Origin: Micromonosporaceae bacterium
Lineage (GTDB): Bacteria > Actinomycetota > Actinomycetes > Mycobacteriales > Micromonosporaceae
NCBI GenBank assembly: GCA_003543035.1
Contig: DPJL01000353.1
Coordinates: 1-5,150 of the forward strand
Direction: 5' to 3'
Length of the DNA: 5,150 nt
Shown: positions 1-5,103 of the stretch, piece by piece
How positions within the stretch are numbered: position 1 is the first letter of the stretch
How the letters are laid out: every line of letters begins with the position of its first letter
Program-made: the position numbers and the translations under genes
Notes under the pieces: generated by a model
Databases searched by the model: none
Told to the model about the DNA's origin: nothing
The model's input: only the letters and a program-made list of their open reading frames with translations

Positions 1-1
1 G

Positions 2-102
2 GCACCCGCCAAATGGTTCCTGGCAAGGCGCACGGCGCCGACGTGTGCGCGCTTGGCACACGAGGTGACGAGCAACGCAGCCAGGGGCCATTTGGCGGCT
101 GC
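2..102. repeat. Long imperfect inverted repeat with nested hairpin, downstream of the permease gene
   Basis: Arms 2-24 and 80-102 are reverse complements at 20 of 23 positions. Read as plus-strand RNA, two of the three mismatches (17 with 87, 18 with 86) are U-G wobbles, leaving only 5/99 unpaired. The 55-base spacer contains a second perfect stem of 7 bp, 42-48 with 56-62, around a 7-base loop. The right arm ends one base before the permease stop codon. No T-run follows on either visible side, and the spacer is too long for an ordinary intrinsic terminator. It could be a small MITE-like element with 23-bp terminal repeats, the structured 3' end of a plus-strand transcript entering from the left, or an extragenic palindrome. 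The left flank is cut off, so a target duplication cannot be checked. The pairing is directly visible; the nature of the element is not. Confidence 0.6.
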
Positions 103-103
103 A

Positions 104-1327
104 CTAACGCCAGCGATCGGTCTCCGCGCCCCACTGGGAAGTGGTCGTGCCGGCCGCCGGCGAAGTGGGCGCGGACAACCCGGACCACGCATCGGTGACG
201 GGCGGCGCGGCGGACCAGCTGGACGTCCCGCCGACACCCACATCGGACCAATCGTCAGGTCCGTCATCCAGGCTCAACGGGCGGCCGAACGTCTCGACGA
301 GCCGAGTTACCACCAGGCCGGTACCTACCGCGCCTGCGGCCAGTACCCAGATGGAGATCTTCCAATTGGCCTGTTCCCCGTAGGTGATCAGGAGGGTGAT
401 GACCGTGGTGGCCAGAACCGTGCCGAAGACGCCGCCGCGCCGGCCGTAAGCACTTGCGCCGCCAAGCAGTGCGATGCCCAGAGCCAGCCCAGTGAACTCC
501 AGCCCGGCACTCGGCGTGATCTGTTCGTTCGCGGCACCCGCGGCAGCAGCCATCACGATCCCCGCGATCGCGGCAAGCACAGTGGAGAGAATGAGGCCAA
601 GCGAAGTAACGCTCGCCGCGACGCCCCCGCGACGAGACGCCGGATCGCCGACCGGACGGAATCGCCCAACGCCACGGCGAATCGGCTTGATCAGACCGAG
701 CAGCCCGCCGACCAGACTCAACAACACGAAGCCACCTATCAGGTAGTAGGCATGCTTCGTCGGATCAAACTCACCCGCCACCGAGAGCGGGCTCTGAAAC
801 CTGTTCTGAATCCAGGCAATGGCCACCAGGGTGGCCACGAGACTGCCGGCCCATCCGGGCACCTGGAAACCCACCACCAGCACAGCCATGCCGACACCAA
901 GCGCAAGGGCCAGCACCACCGGCCAGGTCGCGGTCGGGATCAGGCCACCGCCGCTTTTCTGCGCGTAGTAAAGGGCACTCGCCACCGCGACCGAGCCGAG
1001 GGCCAGGTTGGGTGCGCCTACCCGCAACGAGATCGAAGCGGCCAGTGCGAGCAGACCGAGAACAGCACCGAAGACCAGCAGAGTTTTGAGCGCACCGCCG
1101 CTGATGGCATCGCGATGATTGGCGAAGAGCAGGTAGCCGAGCGCGATCGCGCCGAGGGCCAGCACGCCCTCCCAGGCAAAGTGGACGCCGAGCCGGTCCC
1201 GGCCGATTTCACCGTGCGCCGGGTCGTCGAAGACGTCCTCAAGGTTGGTCACCGACGGCGGCCGCGAAAGGCTGTGCCTCCCAAACTGCCCGGCATCCGT
1301 CGCATCAGTGTCGCGTTCATAGGCCAT
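104..1327 (-). CDS. RbsC-like ABC transporter permease (BPD_transp_2 type) with a long disordered C-terminal tail
   Basis: A 407-residue integral membrane protein. After a polar N-terminus (1-48) come about eight to nine hydrophobic segments, near 51-69, 81-98, 105-122, 133-153, 158-175, 193-215, 237-263, 278-317 and 325-343. Two stretches resemble sugar-type ABC permeases: 100-113 (SLRVGAPNLALGS), like the loop and helix around GxDLSVGS in RbsC, and 279-305 (core GIALLGGASAYGRRGG), like the family's cytoplasmic coupling region. Residues 347-407 form an Asp/Ser/Thr/Pro-rich tail with Trp at 360, 371, 381, 399 and 406, probably disordered and cytoplasmic. The ATG is preceded by GGAGG (1336-1340) with 8-base spacing, a clear start. 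No ATPase or binding-protein gene is visible, so the substrate is unknown and transport itself is uncertain. It follows the DUF3180 gene by 92 bp on the same strand and may be co-transcribed or have its own promoter. Confidence 0.8.
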   Translation of the reverse strand: MAYERDTDATDAGQFGRHSLSRPPSVTNLEDVFDDPAHGEIGRDRLGVHFAWEGVLALGAIALGYLLFANHRDAISGGALKTLLVFGAVLGLLALAASISLRVGAPNLALGSVAVASALYYAQKSGGGLIPTATWPVVLALALGVGMAVLVVGFQVPGWAGSLVATLVAIAWIQNRFQSPLSVAGEFDPTKHAYYLIGGFVLLSLVGGLLGLIKPIRRGVGRFRPVGDPASRRGGVAASVTSLGLILSTVLAAIAGIVMAAAAGAANEQITPSAGLEFTGLALGIALLGGASAYGRRGGVFGTVLATTVITLLITYGEQANWKISIWVLAAGAVGTGLVVTRLVETFGRPLSLDDGPDDWSDVGVGGTSSWSAAPPVTDAWSGLSAPTSPAAGTTTSQWGAETDRWR

Positions 1328-1364
1328 GGCCCACGCCTCCGCAAGCCGTCCACCGGTCCGCGGG

Positions 1365-1395
1365 GGTACGAACCGGTTACCCGGAGGACCGTACC
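1365..1395. repeat. Dyad symmetry between the DUF3180 gene and the permease gene
   Basis: Arms 1365-1374 (GGTACGAACC) and 1386-1395 (GGACCGTACC) pair at 8 of 10 positions around an 11-base loop, and an 8-bp palindrome AACCGGTT sits at 1371-1378. This is the most structured part of the 92-bp gap. No T-run follows, so a classical intrinsic terminator is unlikely. A repressor site or an attenuating hairpin ahead of the permease gene is possible. Only the symmetry is seen; the role is a guess. Confidence 0.35.
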
Positions 1396-1419
1396 GGCTT
1401 AAACATGAATGCGACAGCC

Positions 1420-1920
1420 CTAGTGCTGATCCGGCGGGGTTTTGTCCGGGTCTTCCGGCACCCTGCAGGCCCTTTCGAGCCAGAGCGCGGCAGCGATCAA
1501 GGCAAGCGAAGCGCCCGCGGAAAGCGCGGCGGCCGGCAGCCCTCGTTGAGCATGCTCATTCCGCTGGCCTTCGATGATCAGCCAGATGGTGAGTGCCAGG
1601 GTGAATCCGGCGAAGATCGCGCCCGCGAGCGAGGATGCCTTGGCCAGAACCACGTAGCGGGCCACCGCGAGCGGCTCCACTGGCGGCCTTCCCGGCTTGC
1701 GCTCGATGCGCGCCCGCGTCTGCTGTCCCAACGCAAACTCGACGATGGCCAGAGCCAGGAGTGTCACCGCTGGAAGCCAGGGCAGGCTCGCAATGTCGAA
1801 ATACCAGGCGCTGACAGACAACCAGGCCACCGCCGCGGCAGCCAGGCCGGCCACGACAAGGGTTGCGGCGCTGGTCGGTTTGAGCCTTGGCTCCGGCCCC
1901 TGGGGTTCCCCTGTGCTCAC
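1420..1920 (-). CDS. DUF3180 family four-helix membrane protein
   Basis: A 166-residue protein with four predicted membrane helices, near 17-39, 43-64, 95-116 and 128-148. The features that identify DUF3180 are the basic loop TRARIERKPG (68-77), the stretch ARYVVLAKASSLAGA (87-101) and the ERACRVP sequence (149-155) just after the last helix. The function of the family is unknown; it is an actinobacterial protein habitually encoded just after folK, as here. The GTG start (1920-1918) overlaps the folK stop as GTGA, and no strong Shine-Dalgarno is visible, so translation is probably coupled to folK. The acidic C-terminus after 155 is short and polar. The sequence is complete with no sign of damage. 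Its retained place behind folK argues that folK, DUF3180 and probably the permease form the undisturbed half of the old folate operon. Confidence 0.9.
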   Translation of the reverse strand: MSTGEPQGPEPRLKPTSAATLVVAGLAAAAVAWLSVSAWYFDIASLPWLPAVTLLALAIVEFALGQQTRARIERKPGRPPVEPLAVARYVVLAKASSLAGAIFAGFTLALTIWLIIEGQRNEHAQRGLPAAALSAGASLALIAAALWLERACRVPEDPDKTPPDQH

Positions 1921-2444
1921 GGGCTCGACTGTATCTGTATGTGGGGCAACGCTGTCATTGCCGCAACGTCATCGGCTAGGGCATCTGAGAGCACCAGGTC
2001 ATTTACCCAACCATGGCCCGGCAACTGGGCGTACGGCTGGATCTCCAGCCACGGCCGCAACACGAAGGCTCGTTGATGAGCTCGCGGATGCGGCAACGTG
2101 AGCTCATCACTGTCGCGGATGATCGGAACACCTTCGTCGGTCCAGGCCGCGATGAGATCGATGTCGAGCGTGCGAGGCACCTGCTCCCGGCTTCGCAATG
2201 ACTCCTGCTCTATTCGCATGGCCGCCGCGAGCCACTCCTCGACGGTCAGGTCGCCCGTGACGATGAGAACCGCGTTGTAGTACGACGGCTGATCCGGATC
2301 ACCCCACGGCGGCGTTTCGTACACCCCGGACACGGCCCGAACCTCACCCACCTCGGCCAAGCCCGCGACGGCTCTTCCCAGGTAAGCCGCGCGATCGCCA
2401 AGGTTGCTCCCGATCGAGAAGACCACCTGAGTCACAATGGTCAT
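1917..2444 (-). CDS. folK: 2-amino-4-hydroxy-6-hydroxymethyldihydropteridine pyrophosphokinase (HPPK)
   Basis: This cytoplasmic enzyme transfers pyrophosphate from ATP to 6-hydroxymethyl-dihydropterin, the step between FolB and FolP in folate synthesis. It has 175 residues, typical for the family. Landmarks are SIGSNLGDR (10-18), the pterin-side YYNAV (55-59), PRTLDIDLI (90-98) with Mg-binding Asp94 and Asp96 (equivalent to E. coli D95/D97), and LPHPRAHQRAFVLRP (117-131). The stretch before PRTLD reads SREQV where many family members have an Arg-Trp-Gly sequence, so the Trp/Gly of that loop are missing. The ATG at 2444-2442 is preceded by GGGGGAAGG (2460-2452), 7 bases away, and overlaps the tnpB stop as ATGA. 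A GTG at 2435 (codon 4) is another possible start but lacks a ribosome binding site. The gene should be read from a tnpB-folK-DUF3180 transcript. The Shine-Dalgarno lies inside the mobile element, so the native leader was apparently replaced. Confidence 0.95.
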   Translation of the reverse strand: MTIVTQVVFSIGSNLGDRAAYLGRAVAGLAEVGEVRAVSGVYETPPWGDPDQPSYYNAVLIVTGDLTVEEWLAAAMRIEQESLRSREQVPRTLDIDLIAAWTDEGVPIIRDSDELTLPHPRAHQRAFVLRPWLEIQPYAQLPGHGWVNDLVLSDALADDVAAMTALPHIQIQSSP

Positions 2445-3664
2445 TTTGACGCCTTCCCCCGGGCGGCTTTCCGCCGACCGGGGACAGTTCCTGTTTCACT
2501 GACCGTAGCCGTCCTAGAGGAAGGTCTTACATGGTCTCGGCAGGCGTTTTGCCTGTCCGCCCGTCCGGCGGCCAGGATGTTCAAAGCGGCGTTGCCGTCA
2601 CGGTCGTGCACTGCGCTGCAATGCCCGCAGACCCAGGATCTGACGGACAAGCTGAGCTTGCCCCCGACGACGCCACATGCCGAGCAGCGTCGGCTCGTTG
2701 GTTCCCACCGAGACACAATGCCGATATGTCGTCCGTGGCGCGAAGCCTTGTACTCCAGCATCCTGCGGAACATGCCCCAGGCCGCGTCATGAACAGACTT
2801 GGCAAGACGAGTTCTGCCGAGACTGGACACCGCCAGATCTTCCAGATAGACCGCTTGGTTCTCACGGATCAACCTGGTCGAAGTCTTGTGAAGCCAGTCC
2901 CGGCGGCAGTCAGCCACCCGCGCGTACGCACGGGCGACACGGGTCCGGGCCTTGGCCCGGTTGGCGGACCCGTCGGCCTTGCGAGCCAGGGCTTTCTGCG
3001 CTTTACGCAACCGTCGTTCTTGGTTGCGAAGGAAGCGTGGATTTTCGATCACATGGCCCCTGGAGTCCACCGCGTAGGAAGTCAACCCGAGGTCAAGGCC
3101 AATCTCCATATCGACCTCTGGCAGTGTGGCGACACAGACTTGCACGACGAAAGACGCGAAATACCGACCCGCATTGTCGCGAATCACCGTCACGCTGGAA
3201 GGTTCGGCGGGCAGGGCGCGCGACCAGCGCACCCTGACTTCACCGATCTTCGCGAGATACAGGGCGCCATTGCCGCGAAGCCTGAACCCGTTGCGGGTCA
3301 TCCGGAACGACTGACGGGTGTCCCGTCGCGACCGGAACCGGGGCGGTCCGACGCGCGGCCCCTTGCGCTTGCCCGTGACGGAGTTGAAGAAGTTCCGGTA
3401 GGCGGCGTGCAGATCCCGCACGCCTTGGATCAGCGCATCAGAAGATACATCTGCCAGCCATGCCCTCTGGGGAGTGGCTTTCGCTCCGACGATCAGTGCG
3501 GACTGCAATTGCGTGTCACCGATGTAGGGCTCACCTGCCCGAAGCGCATCGCTGCGGGCTCGCAGCCCGTCATTGAACACCACCCGAACGCACCCGAACG
3601 TCCGAGCCAGCATGACCTGCTGCTCCGGTGTCGGAACCAGACGGAAGGTGTACCGAAGTTGCAT
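2441..3664 (-). CDS. tnpB: TnpB, RNA-guided RuvC-like DNA nuclease of the IS200/IS605 family
   Basis: TnpB is the compact ancestor of Cas12. It binds an omega-RNA made from the element's right end and cuts DNA matching the guide next to a short target-adjacent motif. This copy has 407 residues, normal for the family. The N-terminal helix-turn-helix/WED part contains RLVPTPEQ and FGCVRVVFNDGL (8-34). The RuvC triad is intact: Asp191 in IGLDLG, Glu275 in VYLEDL and Asp356 in HDRDGNAALNI. The zinc finger has Cys327, Cys330, Cys346 and Cys349. I prefer the ATG at 3664 because related proteins start MQLRY and AAGG (3676-3673) lies 8 bases upstream. An in-frame ATG at 3682 adds six residues without a ribosome binding site. 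The basic C-terminus (about 378-407) is translated from the omega-RNA region and ends at a TGA lying outside the element, overlapping folK. The intact triad argues against a nuclease-dead TldR-type regulator. Confidence 0.95.
   Translation of the reverse strand: MQLRYTFRLVPTPEQQVMLARTFGCVRVVFNDGLRARSDALRAGEPYIGDTQLQSALIVGAKATPQRAWLADVSSDALIQGVRDLHAAYRNFFNSVTGKRKGPRVGPPRFRSRRDTRQSFRMTRNGFRLRGNGALYLAKIGEVRVRWSRALPAEPSSVTVIRDNAGRYFASFVVQVCVATLPEVDMEIGLDLGLTSYAVDSRGHVIENPRFLRNQERRLRKAQKALARKADGSANRAKARTRVARAYARVADCRRDWLHKTSTRLIRENQAVYLEDLAVSSLGRTRLAKSVHDAAWGMFRRMLEYKASRHGRHIGIVSRWEPTSRRCSACGVVGGKLSLSVRSWVCGHCSAVHDRDGNAALNILAAGRADRQNACRDHVRPSSRTATVSETGTVPGRRKAARGKASK
2452..2460 (-). promoter_or_regulatory. 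folK ribosome binding site carried by the TnpB element's right end
   Basis: On the minus strand this reads GGGGGAAGG, seven bases before the folK ATG. Its first four G residues (2460-2457) are the closing part of the 3' arm of the 2457-2483 hairpin, and GAAGG lies just outside. The site is also coding sequence for tnpB (codons for the final Arg-Gly-Lys-Ala). Folding of the hairpin, or TnpB bound to it as omega-RNA, could limit ribosome access, while translation of tnpB through it would open it. The site is visible; the regulation is inferred. Confidence 0.6.
2457..2483 (-). other. Right-end / omega-RNA hairpin
   Basis: Arms 2473-2483 and 2457-2467 pair at 10 of 11 positions (mismatch 2463/2477) around a five-base GGAAA loop on the minus strand. 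It sits 10 bases before the inferred element terminus, where IS200/IS605 elements carry the subterminal hairpin recognised by TnpA and where the omega-RNA has its last stem before the guide. It is not followed by a T-run, so it is not an intrinsic terminator, and transcription should continue into folK. Confidence 0.7.
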
Positions 3665-3750
3665 AATGGGGACCTTAGCCATCGGGTACGACGCTTTGCG
3701 CAGATCAATTTTGCTGGCCCGGACCGACCGGACTCCCTGGCAGGCCGACT
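3665..3750. other. Short divergent region between tnpB and folP
   Basis: These 86 bases must carry the 5' signals for both the minus-strand tnpB-folK arm and the plus-strand folP-folB arm. I see no convincing -35/-10 pair for either direction. Ahead of folP there is only a weak purine patch (GGCAGG, 3739-3744). The folP frame stays open upstream to a stop at 3676-3678 but contains no ATG, GTG or TTG, so 3751 is the only start. Promoters may be unusual here. Confidence 0.4.
3704..3708 (-). other. Possible target-adjacent motif at the left edge of the TnpB element
   Basis: The minus strand reads TTGAT here, 39 bases before the preferred tnpB start. TTGAT is the known target and TAM of ISDra2, a member of the same family, and the element would start with the next base (CTGCGCAAAGCG, containing a small CGC-AAA-GCG hairpin). 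TAMs differ among subfamilies and a five-base match can arise by chance. If right, the empty site would read TTGAT followed by AATGACC, with folK intact. Confidence 0.25.
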
Positions 3751-4548
3751 ATGAAGGACCTCCCCGTCGTGATCGGCGTGCTCAATGTGACGCCAGATTC
3801 CTTTTCAGACGGCGGGTTGTACCAGGACCTCTCCGCCGCGGTCGAGCATGGCCTACTGATGCGGGAGCAGGGTGCGCAGTATGTGGACGTAGGTGGCGAG
3901 TCGACGCGCCCCGGTGCCCAGAGGGTTTCCGGCGCAATCGAGATCGAGCGCGTGGTGCCGGTGATCCAAGAGCTGACCAGAGTAGGTGTCCCGACCAGTG
4001 TGGACACCACGCGAGCAGCCGTGGCCACGGCAGCCCTTGAAGCCGGGGCCGCAATCATCAACGACGTGTCGGGTGGACTCGCCGACCCGGAGATGCACCG
4101 GGTAGCAGCCGATGCCGGATGCCCCTACGTGATCATGCATTGGCGCGGCCATTCCGCCGACATGCAACAGCTCGCGCATTATCAGGATGTGGTCAAAGAG
4201 GTCCGCGCTGAGCTGTCCCAGCGAGTCGATGAGGCGCTCGCCGCCGGGATCGCCTCCTCGTCGATCATTCTTGATCCCGGGCTCGGTTTCGCCAAGACCG
4301 CTTCGCACAACTGGGAACTGTCCCGGGGTCTGGGCTCGATCATCGATCTCGGCTTCCCGGTGCTGTTCGGTGCCAGTCGTAAGTCGTATCTGGGACACCT
4401 GCTCGACGGCAGACCCGCCCCCGAAAGGGATGTGGCCACCGCCGCGACCAGCGTCCTGGCAGCTCAGGCTGGTGTTTGGGGAATACGGGTGCACGACGTA
4501 CAGGGAACAGTCGACGCATTGAAGGTGTGGCGCGAATGGATCGGATAA
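3751..4548 (+). CDS. folP: Dihydropteroate synthase
   Basis: A cytoplasmic TIM-barrel enzyme that condenses hydroxymethyl-dihydropterin pyrophosphate (the FolK product) with p-aminobenzoate to give dihydropteroate; it is the sulfonamide target. It has 265 residues and all family landmarks: GVLNVTPDSFSDGG (9-22), the loop DVGGESTRPGA (46-56), SVDTTRA (83-89), INDVSGG (103-109), VIMHWRGHS (127-135), DPGLGFAKT (175-183), FGASRKSYLGHLL (206-218) with the pterin/diphosphate-binding Ser-Arg-Lys, and RVHDV (246-250). The protein begins almost directly at the first barrel strand, perhaps a little shorter at the N-terminus than close relatives. The last codons overlap folB by 13 bases, so the two are translated together. 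No clear promoter is seen in the 86 bases before it. Its usual operon partner folK points the opposite way, on the far side of tnpB. Confidence 0.96.
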   Translation: MKDLPVVIGVLNVTPDSFSDGGLYQDLSAAVEHGLLMREQGAQYVDVGGESTRPGAQRVSGAIEIERVVPVIQELTRVGVPTSVDTTRAAVATAALEAGAAIINDVSGGLADPEMHRVAADAGCPYVIMHWRGHSADMQQLAHYQDVVKEVRAELSQRVDEALAAGIASSSIILDPGLGFAKTASHNWELSRGLGSIIDLGFPVLFGASRKSYLGHLLDGRPAPERDVATAATSVLAAQAGVWGIRVHDVQGTVDALKVWREWIG

Positions 4549-4919
4549 GCCTGACCGGCCTGCGGATCCGCGGTTATCACGGGGTCCTCGACTTCGAACG
4601 ACGAGACGGTCAGGATTTCGTGATCGACGTTTCCCTGGGACTCGATCTGACTCGGGCCGCGACGACGGACAACGTGTCCGACACTATCCACTATGGTGAG
4701 TTAGCATCGCAGCTCGCCGCGGTGGTCTCCGGTGAGCCGGTGAACCTGATTGAAACCCTGGCCGCTCGGCTGCTTGACGTCTGTCTAGCCGACAAACGTG
4801 TGGCTGAGGCGACGGTCACCGTCCACAAGCCTCACGCCCCTATTCCGCACACGTTTAACGACGTGAGCGTCACTATGCACAGGCTTTCATCCGACACTGT
4901 CACCAACGCCAAGACGTAG
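4536..4919 (+). CDS. folB: Dihydroneopterin aldolase
   Basis: This cytoplasmic, usually octameric enzyme splits 7,8-dihydroneopterin into hydroxymethyl-dihydropterin (the FolK substrate) and glycolaldehyde. I start it at 4536, giving 127 residues, because the protein then begins MDRISLTGLRIRGYHGV like the family, with GAAGG at 4521-4525 as ribosome binding site. An earlier in-frame ATG at 4476 would add 20 residues lying wholly within folP. Active-site positions known from the S. aureus enzyme are present: Glu21 after GYHGV, Tyr53 in HYGEL, Glu73 in NLIETLA and Lys98 in HKPHAPIP. The C-terminal tail after 117 is short and polar. It overlaps the end of folP, indicating translational coupling. 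Instead of the folK expected next, a 184-bp gap and an unrelated gene start follow. Confidence 0.95.
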   Translation: MDRISLTGLRIRGYHGVLDFERRDGQDFVIDVSLGLDLTRAATTDNVSDTIHYGELASQLAAVVSGEPVNLIETLAARLLDVCLADKRVAEATVTVHKPHAPIPHTFNDVSVTMHRLSSDTVTNAKT

Positions 4920-4928
4920 TTACATAGC

Positions 4929-4957
4929 TTGTCCCGGGCAGTGACGCACCGTACCCT
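4929..4957 (+). promoter_or_regulatory. Possible promoter in the gap after folB
   Basis: TTGTCC (4929-4934) and TACCCT (4952-4957) are separated by 17 bases, an acceptable though imperfect match to actinobacterial housekeeping promoters. A transcript would start near 4964, inside the terminator-like hairpin described next, with a leader of about 140 bases before the gene at 5104. I could not find a better promoter nearer that gene. Confidence 0.25.
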
Positions 4958-4963
4958 CTGGAG

Positions 4964-4984
4964 TGTGCTGACCGGCACAGTTTT
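4964..4984 (+). terminator. Weak intrinsic terminator-like hairpin after folB
   Basis: TGTGCT (4964-4969) pairs with GGCACA (4974-4979) through five Watson-Crick pairs and one G-U, with a four-base loop, followed by G and TTTT (4981-4984). It lies 45 bases after the folB stop on the same strand. The stem is short for a high-GC organism, so termination may be partial, but this is the only hairpin plus T-run in the gap. Confidence 0.35.
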
Positions 4985-5086
4985 ACTCAAAGTGTTCGAC
5001 ACGAAACAGGGTGTCATCGGCGCATCCCACAGCTGAGCGCACCTTTCCGTAAGGCTTAGCAAGTTGCACCAGCGCCGAAAATGCCC

Positions 5087-5094
5087 GGGGGAGG
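5087..5094 (+). promoter_or_regulatory. Strong ribosome binding site for the gene at 5104
   Basis: GGGGGAGG lies 9 bases before the ATG at 5104-5106 and is a near-complete anti-16S match. It also lies inside a seven-codon open frame (5081-5104, MPGGGTT) whose stop overlaps the ATG by one base (TAATG). That tiny frame has no ribosome binding site of its own, so it probably has no separate role. Confidence 0.6.
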
Positions 5095-5103
5095 TACCAC
5101 ATA

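Larger units (their letters stand above)
2426..2580 (-). ncRNA. Predicted omega-RNA (reRNA) scaffold plus guide running into folK
   Basis: In TnpB systems the guide RNA comes from the 3' end of tnpB and the right end, and the roughly 16-20 bases beyond the element act as guide. The scaffold here would occupy 2446 to about 2580. It contains the 2457-2483 hairpin, an adjoining small inverted repeat ACAG-GAA-CTGT (2494-2484), and upstream sequence with GAGACCATGTAAGACC, which I recall near the 3' ends of related actinobacterial tnpB genes. The guide would be 2445-2426, starting AATGACCATTGTGAC, that is, folK codons 1 to 6. The 5' end is not determinable by eye and 2580 is approximate. The hairpin and end are seen; expression and processing are inferred. 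Confidence 0.5.
2446..3703 (-). mobile_element. TnpB-only IS200/IS605-family element (IS1341-like), no transposase
   Basis: The element is defined by an intact tnpB and a recognisable right end: a strong hairpin (2457-2483) followed by GAAGGCGTCAA (2456-2446). From memory, related actinobacterial elements have a GC hairpin followed by a short tail ending GTCAA, and TCAA is the right cleavage sequence of IS608, so I place the right boundary at 2446 or 2445. The left boundary is uncertain. If a TTGAT pentamer at 3708-3704 is the target motif, the element starts at 3703. There are no terminal inverted repeats or target duplications, as expected for this family. No TnpA (Y1 HUH) gene is present, so movement would require a transposase supplied from elsewhere. 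It lies in the gap between the divergent folK and folP arms without interrupting either reading frame. Confidence 0.7.

Noticed and set aside
2..102. Integron attC site or tRNA-like fold
   Set aside because: The paired ends lack the expected attC core (RYYYAAC/GTTRRRY) at the right positions, and there is no acceptor stem, anticodon arm or T-loop arrangement of a tRNA.
53..1402. A 449-codon plus-strand open frame opposite the permease
   Set aside because: Arg/Gly/Pro/His-rich antisense shadow with no hydrophobic core or domain; the minus-strand permease has membrane helices and a clear ribosome binding site.
1405..2076. Plus-strand open frame across DUF3180 and folK
   Set aside because: Spans two real overlapping minus-strand genes and shows no family motif.
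2457..2483. Rho-independent terminator between tnpB and folK
   Set aside because: The strong hairpin is followed by GAAGGCGTCAA rather than a T-run, and it fits the right-end hairpin of a TnpB element better.
2441..3664. Nuclease-dead TnpB-like transcription repressor (TldR)
   Set aside because: All three RuvC acidic residues (Asp191, Glu275, Asp356) and the four zinc-finger cysteines are present.
2531..3754. A 407-codon plus-strand open frame opposite tnpB
   Set aside because: It mirrors tnpB exactly, has no recognisable domains and a composition typical of the reverse complement of a high-GC gene; tnpB has all family motifs.
3853..4494. Minus-strand open frame inside folP
   Set aside because: Antisense shadow of a gene with every dihydropteroate synthase motif.
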